Below are positions 6,790 to 13,350 of a stretch of DNA of 19,778 nt, one piece after another; position 1 is the stretch's first letter; each line of letters starts with the position of its first letter. The stretch covers positions 1-19,778 of the forward strand of contig JAZNKA010000064.1 in NCBI GenBank assembly GCA_045578305.1, read 5' to 3'. Below the pieces are notes generated by a model, which made no database searches, had not been told where the DNA came from, and saw only the letters and a program-made list of their open reading frames with translations. Source of the stretch: SIG440 sp045578305. GTDB taxonomy: Bacteria; Bacillota; Clostridia; Monoglobales; Monoglobaceae. The position numbers and the translations under genes are program-made.

Positions 6790-7947
6790 TTAAAACAATT
6801 TGCCGCCTTCAAAGAGTTGTGTCAGATACATAAGACCTCTGGGAAGATGGAACGGATCTTTAACAGGAAGAGCCGCCGTTTCGCCAGGCTTTCCGTCCTT
6901 ATCAAGCCAGTTTATCCAATCGCCATAGCCGTTTGGATAGTTTGCAAACGCAAACTCAGATACCTTTTCGTGAATATCCTTAAACCATTCGTCTTTGGTG
7001 TGCTTATAAGCATAAGCAGTTCCAACCAATGTCTCAACCTGTACCCACCACGGTTTGTATGTTGGTTTTCCCCAAAAGACTGGTTCTTTTCCATCAATAT
7101 CAAGAGCTAAGCACAGTCCACCTTTTTCTTTGTCAAGACCAATCTCAATATGACGTTTTATCAATCTGCAGCATTTTTGAATATTTTCTGTTTCACCAGT
7201 TTCTTCAAAAATGTCGATTAAAAACCACATACATTCAATAGCATGTCCCGGCACACAACTTCTGCCCTCGGGAGTATCTGAAAACGAGCCATCAGCATTT
7301 ACAAATTCCAAAATCGCATCCTTTTCTTTTACATAAAAGCTATCAAGAACTTCCATTGCAAGCTTATGGCCTGCTTCTCTTATGTCATCGCGACCTGTTG
7401 CACGCGCAAGATGGGTATAAAAGAACGAAAATGACATATTTATGCCATGAGTCTTCATGCCATCAGGTATCACATAAGGTGCAACCCTGTAGCTTCCGGG
7501 GGTATTTATTCTTTTGTAGGTCTCTTCAAAAATTTCGATTGCAATTGCCTTTGCCTCTTCATTTTTGGTTGCAATATAATACTCGGTCATTCCGGCAAGA
7601 ACAAAGCCATCAACATAAATGCTTATGTTATCTTCAAGCATTTTTCCGTTTCCATCATAAAGATAATTCCACGACTTGTCGGGGTTTCTTCCTATTTTAG
7701 AAAGATATCCAAAAAGTCCGTTTGCCATATCAAGATATTCCTGTTTTTTCTCAATACGATTATACATAGCAGAAAAAGTCCAAAGAGCTCTGCCTTGTGA
7801 CCATATGTATCTGTCTTTCGACAAAAGTGTACCATCTTCGGCGAGACAGTTGTTGATTGCACCGCTTTCGTCTTTTGAATATTTAAGCCAATAAGGAATA
7901 ACCTCATTATTTAAAGTATCGCTGTAAAGTTTGTAATAATTTTTCAT
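6790..7947 (-). CDS. AGE-family sugar 2-epimerase/isomerase
   Basis: A 385-residue cytoplasmic protein of the N-acylglucosamine 2-epimerase (AGE) superfamily, an (alpha/alpha)6-barrel. The visible active-site signatures are WSQGRALW (49-56), PGHAIE (233-238, His235 and Glu238), KPWWVQVE (298-305) and DPFHLPRG (364-371, His367). The two histidines correspond to the acid-base pair of the family. Length is normal and the gene looks intact. Members interconvert GlcNAc/ManNAc, glucose/mannose or cellobiose/epilactose types; the exact sugar cannot be assigned. The ATG has AAAAGGAG upstream. It follows the glycoside-hydrolase-like gene by 105 bases that include a hairpin, and is followed after three bases by the truncated oxidoreductase. 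Confidence 0.88.
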   Translation of the reverse strand: MKNYYKLYSDTLNNEVIPYWLKYSKDESGAINNCLAEDGTLLSKDRYIWSQGRALWTFSAMYNRIEKKQEYLDMANGLFGYLSKIGRNPDKSWNYLYDGNGKMLEDNISIYVDGFVLAGMTEYYIATKNEEAKAIAIEIFEETYKRINTPGSYRVAPYVIPDGMKTHGINMSFSFFYTHLARATGRDDIREAGHKLAMEVLDSFYVKEKDAILEFVNADGSFSDTPEGRSCVPGHAIECMWFLIDIFEETGETENIQKCCRLIKRHIEIGLDKEKGGLCLALDIDGKEPVFWGKPTYKPWWVQVETLVGTAYAYKHTKDEWFKDIHEKVSEFAFANYPNGYGDWINWLDKDGKPGETAALPVKDPFHLPRGLMYLTQLFEGGKLF

Positions 7948-8004
7948 TTTTTTAACTCCTTTTATTTAAAAAATAAATCTTTGTCTTCAACCCTTTGTTA
8001 TTTG

Positions 8005-8035
8005 GGGTACGACCTGACAAATGCAAGTCGTACCC
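8005..8035. other. Intercistronic 12-bp stem-loop
   Basis: GGGTACGACCTG (8005-8016) pairs with CAAGTCGTACCC (8024-8035), with one G-T wobble and a seven-base loop. It starts 17 bases after the stop of the glycoside-hydrolase-like gene in the minus-strand reading. The minus strand has no T-tract after it; the T-rich run (TTGTTTTA) is on the plus strand. It could protect or process the mRNA between two cistrons, or stop antisense transcription. The rest of 7948-8052 is AT-rich and holds the ribosome binding site of the epimerase. Confidence 0.7.
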
Positions 8036-8052
8036 TTGTTTTATACACTATG

Positions 8053-10128
8053 CTATTTGATGTTTCTTCTGAATTTTGGAAGTTCGCTATCAAGCACATA
8101 GTTAACCTGGCGGATTTTCCATTCAAGATGGCGTCTGTCTGTCATATAAAGCATCGACGGCTCAAATCCAAGATGCGAATCTGCCTCAACAAGCGGAATT
8201 GTCTCCTCGGCATTCTTGATCTCATCGCGAAGAAGAGTTTCCATATCATCAAACAATTTTGCAAGCTTTTCTCTGTCATTTTCAACCCTGATTTGACTCT
8301 TGTATAAGAACCACTGTTTCGAGCGAATACCGGTCAAAACTGTGCGCCACAAGAATTTGCCAAGGTTAATCAGTTTAAGCAGCTTGTCATTCTTGTTTTC
8401 AATTTCCTCAAGCATTTCGATACCCTTAAGAAGCAAATTGCTCATCTCGGTAAGTCTCTCGATTTCATGAGGAACTCTTATTCCCTCAAGGGTCTGATAA
8501 TAATAGTGTGAAGGCTTATATTCGGGTTTGCAAATTCCGCTTCCAAATATCGCTCCATCGTCGTTAGGCAATATACATATATTCTCGAGGTTGAAGGGAT
8601 ACGACGGGCCTGTGCGGAATGCACCGTACTGGTCATCATTGTCAGGAGTATAAAGACGGATGGAATCACTCCACAAATCCAAAGCCTTGGTAACAGTATC
8701 TGTATTTTCGAAACCATATTCCGAACCAACAATTTTACTTAAAACTTCGTTCATATCCTCATACGGAGTCCAGAACGACCACTTTCCAAGCTTACTTATA
8801 ATCGACGGGGTAAAGCCGTAGTGATGCCCTTCCATAATACCGCAAAGTCCCCAATCCTCATTTGCTTTTCGCATTGCCTCATATCTGCGCATCCACTGCT
8901 GTGGGAACGGTTCGTAAGGCGCTGTACCAAAGTCCCATGTTCTGCCGCCTGAATTGGTCATACTGTAAAGTCTGATGCCACGTTTCTTGGCAGCTCTTGC
9001 TTCGCTTGCAAAATACTTGCCGGGTCCCTCAAACGAAAGGGTATAGTCACAACATCTGCCCGAGCAGGGACCATAGTCGCGCACCTCCGCCATTTCGAAA
9101 GTTGCCTGAAGGCTGATATCTGTGGGCAAACTTTCAATAAGTTCAATTCTCAATTCTTCCGGCTGACCACCCCAGTTGTATGTCCAGAATACAATGTCTG
9201 CATCTTTGTTATATTTTGTAATGATTTTCTTTATAAAGTTGAGCCATTTATAATAGTCATTGCAAGGGAACCAACCTGCTGTAATTTTTCCTGTCGGAAT
9301 TCCATCAACTGCCGTGTCGCATCTTCTTCCCGGAGAAACACGCGGGTCACGGCTTGGAAATTCAACAGACTCGCCAACCAAAGTAACGCCTTTAAGTCCC
9401 GGACATTCGCGGAAGAGCTTACCGTATGTACCCTCGTAATATTCTTCTGCATCGGGGTCTTCGGGATGGCGTTCGCTGTTTAAATAACTGTATGCATACA
9501 CATCAAGACCATACTTTGACGCACGTCCAATAAGTTCATTGAAGTCAAGCGGTCCGTATGGGGTCATATTTGCATCGGTTGCAAACACCAAAATCGCGTC
9601 TCTGCCCTCGTGTGCAACCCTTGCAAGATAATTGTCGGGATATTCGTCAAGGTAATATGCCGAATGTATCATCTGCGGCGAGAAAAGCGGTCTTTTGCTT
9701 ACTTCGCCAAATTTTACAACAGGTGCTTTTGCAAATGTCATTACATCCTCAAGGTAATAAAGTCCCTGACCTGCGCCTCTTTCGTCGTGACCTATAACCT
9801 TTATGCCTGTTTCGTCAGTCTTAATCAAAAATCCACGATATGATGCAGCATCGCCTAAATCAGCGCCGCAATTTTCTGCCAAATCCACTGTTATTTCTGC
9901 TTTTTCGCTCAAATCAACTACTTTTGCATCAATCGACATTGATGTCTTTAAAAAGTCTGCAAAATCAAGTGCCGCTGTGCGAAGAGTCTCGCCATTTCCT
10001 GCTGCGATTGTTACTTTTTCAGGGATTTGATACTCTCCCTCATTTGCCTTTCTTGAAAAATCGCGGATATCCGCTTCGTGAATACACAAAAGTTGTTTTT
10101 GAAAGTCATATCTTTGCTCTTTTTTCAT
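8053..10128 (-). CDS. Putative glycoside hydrolase, unclassified (GH20/GH67-like N-domain)
   Basis: A 691-residue protein without a signal peptide. Residues about 35-145 resemble the small alpha/beta domain that precedes the barrel in GH20 and GH67 enzymes (YRGFLIKTDETGIKVIGHDE, GAGQGLYYLED). Residues about 150-450 look like a TIM barrel: FSPQMIHSAY, a YPDNYLARVAHEGRDAI helix, DVYAYSYL and IVFWTYNWGG. The GH20 catalytic Asp-Glu pair (GGDE) is not visible. Candidate catalytic acids are Glu253 in TLVGESVEF and Glu434 in IMEGHHYG. The last 180 residues are helical and charged. There is an unusual cysteine cluster (Cys355, 359, 360). I recognise this as a recurrent gut-Clostridia type without an assigned activity. 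The start has AAGGGGC upstream. It probably acts inside the cell on oligosaccharides handled by this cluster. Confidence 0.62.
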   Translation of the reverse strand: MKKEQRYDFQKQLLCIHEADIRDFSRKANEGEYQIPEKVTIAAGNGETLRTAALDFADFLKTSMSIDAKVVDLSEKAEITVDLAENCGADLGDAASYRGFLIKTDETGIKVIGHDERGAGQGLYYLEDVMTFAKAPVVKFGEVSKRPLFSPQMIHSAYYLDEYPDNYLARVAHEGRDAILVFATDANMTPYGPLDFNELIGRASKYGLDVYAYSYLNSERHPEDPDAEEYYEGTYGKLFRECPGLKGVTLVGESVEFPSRDPRVSPGRRCDTAVDGIPTGKITAGWFPCNDYYKWLNFIKKIITKYNKDADIVFWTYNWGGQPEELRIELIESLPTDISLQATFEMAEVRDYGPCSGRCCDYTLSFEGPGKYFASEARAAKKRGIRLYSMTNSGGRTWDFGTAPYEPFPQQWMRRYEAMRKANEDWGLCGIMEGHHYGFTPSIISKLGKWSFWTPYEDMNEVLSKIVGSEYGFENTDTVTKALDLWSDSIRLYTPDNDDQYGAFRTGPSYPFNLENICILPNDDGAIFGSGICKPEYKPSHYYYQTLEGIRVPHEIERLTEMSNLLLKGIEMLEEIENKNDKLLKLINLGKFLWRTVLTGIRSKQWFLYKSQIRVENDREKLAKLFDDMETLLRDEIKNAEETIPLVEADSHLGFEPSMLYMTDRRHLEWKIRQVNYVLDSELPKFRRNIK

Positions 10129-10162
10129 TGTCTTTGCCCCTTGTTTTCTGATATGTTTTTAT

Positions 10163-10191
10163 ATAATAACTTTTATTCTTTTTTAAAACAA
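10163..10191 (-). promoter_or_regulatory. Candidate promoter upstream of the GH-like gene
   Basis: On the minus strand TTGTTT (10191-10186) and TATTAT (10168-10163) are separated by 17 bases in a very AT-rich stretch, 35 bases before the start codon. The -35 box is weak (3 of 6) and overlaps the end of the M55 gene, so read-through from that gene is an equally good explanation for expression. Confidence 0.35.
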
Positions 10192-10974
10192 CAATCTGAA
10201 CAATGCCTCTTCCATGGTGTCGCCACTTATAGTAAATGTATGTCCGTCCAAAATCTTTATGTATGGCCTGCCGAGCGAATTTGGGAGTTCACGTCTTTCA
10301 ACAAGCTCCACCTTTAATTCAACCGGGGTCTTTACCTTAAACGGTTTTACATTTTCAAAATTCTTTACCGCCTCTATTGCCTTCTCGTATATCAGCTTGT
10401 GTGCCTTTTCTTTGGGTAAAAGAACTGCACCCTCGATATCCAGCGCCTTTTTGACTTCGGCTGTAACAATACCCGGAATGATCGCCTTTGCTTCGGCACA
10501 AACCTTATCATCGCCACTGACCATAATCACCGGTTTGCCTTTTTCGCCCAATATGGCGGCGTCAATCAGCATCTCGCCTGCTTTTTCGCCATTTACAAAA
10601 ACATTCTCAAAATTCAAACTGCTGTATGTATGTTCAAGCACTGCACCCTCCTGACCTGCCATAGCATGATAGCCAAGAAAAATCACAGCGTCAAAATCTT
10701 CAATTTCAAGAAAACGCATATCTCTGTGAACTCCACAAATATATCCGTCAACATCACTCGTTGCGTTTTCCCAATCAAGTGTATAGCTTCCGCCATGAGT
10801 GTCTCTTACATAAATCTTATCCACGCCTGCTGCCCTAAGACCTTTAACGCAGGCATTTATATCTTCGGTCATAAATTTTCTTCCCTCGTCAAAACGCGAG
10901 TTTGTTGGAAGAACCTGCTCCTTTGTATAAATTCCGCTTATACCCTCAATGTCTACCATTACAAAAACATTCAT
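10183..10974 (-). CDS. M55 family metallopeptidase, DppA-like D-aminopeptidase
   Basis: A 263-residue cytoplasmic protein of peptidase family M55, whose characterised member is Bacillus DppA, a zinc D-aminopeptidase. The metal ligands are in place: Asp8 and Glu10 in MVDIEGISG, His60 in RDTHGG, His103 in LGYHAMAG, and a Glu in NGEKAGE (130/134). His115 in VLEHTYSS matches the DppA nucleophile. Length is normal. The start has AAGGAG upstream. It is the first gene after the terminator that closes the lyase block and precedes the glycoside-hydrolase-like gene by 54 bases. It may release D-amino acids from peptides. Why it sits among sugar genes is not clear from the sequence. Confidence 0.9.
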   Translation of the reverse strand: MNVFVMVDIEGISGIYTKEQVLPTNSRFDEGRKFMTEDINACVKGLRAAGVDKIYVRDTHGGSYTLDWENATSDVDGYICGVHRDMRFLEIEDFDAVIFLGYHAMAGQEGAVLEHTYSSLNFENVFVNGEKAGEMLIDAAILGEKGKPVIMVSGDDKVCAEAKAIIPGIVTAEVKKALDIEGAVLLPKEKAHKLIYEKAIEAVKNFENVKPFKVKTPVELKVELVERRELPNSLGRPYIKILDGHTFTISGDTMEEALFRLLF

Positions 10975-11017
10975 TTTAAATTCTCCTTGTCAGTCATATT
11001 AAAAAATACAAAAATCT

Positions 11018-11055
11018 AACTAATGAGGTGTAAATCACATTACACCTCATTAGTT
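11018..11055 (-). terminator. Perfect 16-bp inverted repeat, bidirectional terminator
   Basis: AACTAATGAGGTGTAA (11018-11033) pairs with TTACACCTCATTAGTT (11040-11055) without mismatch around a six-base loop. The minus strand continues with AGATTTTTGTATTTTTT and the plus strand with TATATTTTTT, so it can act in both directions. It lies 11 bases beyond the stop of the downstream PL8-like gene and 43 bases before the M55 gene, marking the border between the secreted and cytoplasmic blocks. Confidence 0.88.
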
Positions 11056-11066
11056 TATATTTTTTG

Positions 11067-13280
11067 TTACATAGAAGCACTCTTTGTCACAGTGCTTCCC
11101 CCCATCTCAGCTCCGCCCTGGGGGCTTCCTGGAAGGTCAAAAGTAACGGTTTTTGTTTTTCCTGAAGTCTTAAGCACTACATTAAGTGTAGCTGCTTCTG
11201 CCTTGGGATTTGAAGCCGAAACTTCGTAGCCCGAAGCAGTCTTTTTAATCATCACGATACAGGGTCTGTCCACAGTAACGGTAACATCGCCAATCGAAAC
11301 AGTTCCCTTTTTGTAGAATACCGCAGCACCAACCTTCAGGTCTTTGTGATAAACAGCCTGAATATCATCGGTATTCGAAACAACCTGAATGGGAATATCA
11401 GCTGCATAAGCAGACAAATTATTCTTTGTTATTTCAGGAATAGTAATATAGGCATATGACTCTCTTCTTGGCTGATTACCATGATCAAGCCAAAGTGCAA
11501 ACATATCGTTTGTTATGTCATTAGTATTTGAGCTTGTACCCTCAATATCAGTCCACTTGCCTGTTACCGACTCGTCCTTGACCGTTACAGCAGTCGCGGT
11601 CGGGAATACATAGCCAATGTTGTTCTGAAGAACAGTACTTACATTCTGATATTCAGTAGTACCTTTTTCTTTCTTAAGCTCACCATTTACATAAAGCTCG
11701 CCAAGTCTGAAACGCTGGTCAACAGTTGTTGCAACACCATTTTCGGCAGATGTAATGCCGCTGCCAAGTGAAACATATTCATCATCAAAGAAGAACATTG
11801 CCTTTTTAGCCTCGGTCATTCTGTACGAAAGCTCCATAGCAGTTGCACCATAAGTTCCGTTTGAAACACCACCTACAAAATCCGAGTTCTGTGACCAGAT
11901 TCGGCTTCCTGCTTTGAGTGTATAAAGAACATCCGAGGTGGTTGTTCCCGGAATTTTGGTCCAGTCCCAAAGAACGGGGCTTCCAAACTGTAGATCACCC
12001 GCTTTTGACATAAACACCGATCCAAATCCAATGTTTTGTCCTTTGTAGTTGCTGGAGTTGGACTGTTCAGCAACACCGGTACGTTCTGAAACCATCAACT
12101 CAGACACACTGTAATTTGAACGGTTGTGTACCATATAATCCGAGCACCAGAAATACCGGTTTCCAATAACCGGGGGGGCTGATGCATACTTGCCCTTTGA
12201 ATCTGTCAGGTATTTATAAAATTCCTGAAGTTCTTCCACTCTTCCCTCAGGATATACGTCAATCAACTGCTTGATAGCATCGGCAGCAGAGTCAGGTTTT
12301 GTACTCGGTCCGCTGTGTTCATAAGAAATTGTGCGCCCTGCAATGTTAAGCGAAACATCAAGTCCCCACTTTTCCCAGCGATATCCTTCAAGAATACGTT
12401 CCTGCAACAATTCATAAACCTCTTTATCCTCTAATGCTGTTCCTCTGAATTTGGAAAAAAATTCAAGCGGGTCAGCTATAAGGGAGGTTCCGTAACTGTT
12501 GAGGTATTGATTTCCGTGCTGATGATGGCTGTAGTCTGCCTGAATACCTTCTTTTGAGGGGTCAGTCGCAATCTCAATTTCCTGCTTTGTGCGGTCAAGC
12601 GATTTTTTGATTTTGTCATAATCATGTGTAATAAGCCCATCAATAATACCCTGCGTTGTGTACCATGTCAGGTTTGCACCTGTCAGGTTCTCGGGGTACT
12701 TTCTCATATCCATATGGTCACAAAGATATTCAAGAAGCTTTTCAATCTGTTCATCGCCTAAAACATTCTCGCCCATAACAATAATGTGCATCAATGTTAG
12801 CTGCTGCCCAATCGAATCCATCCACCATGACGTCCAGCTGCTGTTTGAGAAGTTTACACTTGTTCCGTTTTCATCAAGCGGAGGTGGATTGTTTGTATAC
12901 CAAGCATCAACAAGAAGGTTGAGTATGTCTGCATTTGACATTCCGTTTCTCTCAAAAACCAAGCCGTTTATGTGACAACCCATCATAACTGCAAGTCTGG
13001 TATAATGCTCACTTGCAGTTTTTGTCCTGTTTATCAGTTCGTCGTCATAGACAACATCTGTAAACTTGCCTGTTTCAAAATCAAGCTTGCTAAGATAGTC
13101 GTTACAGTGTGAAATTCCATATGAGTCCCAGTTGTCATAAAAATCGTCAAAAAATCTTTTTGTTACAAGGTCAAAATCTGAATCTTGCCATTCGCTTGCA
13201 AAAGCAGACATTGGTACTGTGCTCAGCATAAATGCTGCAAGGCACAAAATGCACAATATTTTTTTCAAAATAGATTTCAT
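11067..13280 (-). CDS. Secreted polysaccharide lyase family 8-like enzyme (first of two in window)
   Basis: A 737-residue protein with a clear signal peptide (basic start, hydrophobic 8-24, SAFA cleavage region near 28). PL8 enzymes cut uronic-acid polysaccharides such as hyaluronan, chondroitin or xanthan by beta-elimination. The family landmarks are recognisable. They are WWMDSIG (152-158, equivalent to the NWW..EIG aromatic patch), Asn203 in GANLTWY, His255 and Tyr263 in SHHQHGNQYLNSYG, and YFWCSDYMVHNR with SERTG in the central beta domain. The C-terminal part is beta-sandwich-like. There is no SLH or sortase anchor. It follows the paralogue by 70 bases that hold a hairpin and is followed by a strong terminator. 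AAAGGA lies ten bases before the ATG. The substrate is unknown. Confidence 0.78.
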   Translation of the reverse strand: MKSILKKILCILCLAAFMLSTVPMSAFASEWQDSDFDLVTKRFFDDFYDNWDSYGISHCNDYLSKLDFETGKFTDVVYDDELINRTKTASEHYTRLAVMMGCHINGLVFERNGMSNADILNLLVDAWYTNNPPPLDENGTSVNFSNSSWTSWWMDSIGQQLTLMHIIVMGENVLGDEQIEKLLEYLCDHMDMRKYPENLTGANLTWYTTQGIIDGLITHDYDKIKKSLDRTKQEIEIATDPSKEGIQADYSHHQHGNQYLNSYGTSLIADPLEFFSKFRGTALEDKEVYELLQERILEGYRWEKWGLDVSLNIAGRTISYEHSGPSTKPDSAADAIKQLIDVYPEGRVEELQEFYKYLTDSKGKYASAPPVIGNRYFWCSDYMVHNRSNYSVSELMVSERTGVAEQSNSSNYKGQNIGFGSVFMSKAGDLQFGSPVLWDWTKIPGTTTSDVLYTLKAGSRIWSQNSDFVGGVSNGTYGATAMELSYRMTEAKKAMFFFDDEYVSLGSGITSAENGVATTVDQRFRLGELYVNGELKKEKGTTEYQNVSTVLQNNIGYVFPTATAVTVKDESVTGKWTDIEGTSSNTNDITNDMFALWLDHGNQPRRESYAYITIPEITKNNLSAYAADIPIQVVSNTDDIQAVYHKDLKVGAAVFYKKGTVSIGDVTVTVDRPCIVMIKKTASGYEVSASNPKAEAATLNVVLKTSGKTKTVTFDLPGSPQGGAEMGGSTVTKSASM

Positions 13281-13315
13281 CGCTTTGCAATCCTTTCTTC
13301 ATTACAAATTCCCGT

Positions 13316-13341
13316 CAAGGCGACGACTTGGCGCCGCCTTG
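13316..13341. other. Intercistronic GC-rich stem-loop
   Basis: CAAGGCGACG (13316-13325) pairs with CGCCGCCTTG (13332-13341), with one G-T wobble and a six-base loop. It begins ten bases after the stop of the upstream lyase in the minus-strand reading. The seven-T run (13346-13352) lies on the plus strand. The minus strand after the stem has only AATTTG, so termination of the lyase transcript should be weak. It may set the expression ratio of the two lyases. Confidence 0.65.
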
Positions 13342-13350
13342 GGGATTTTT

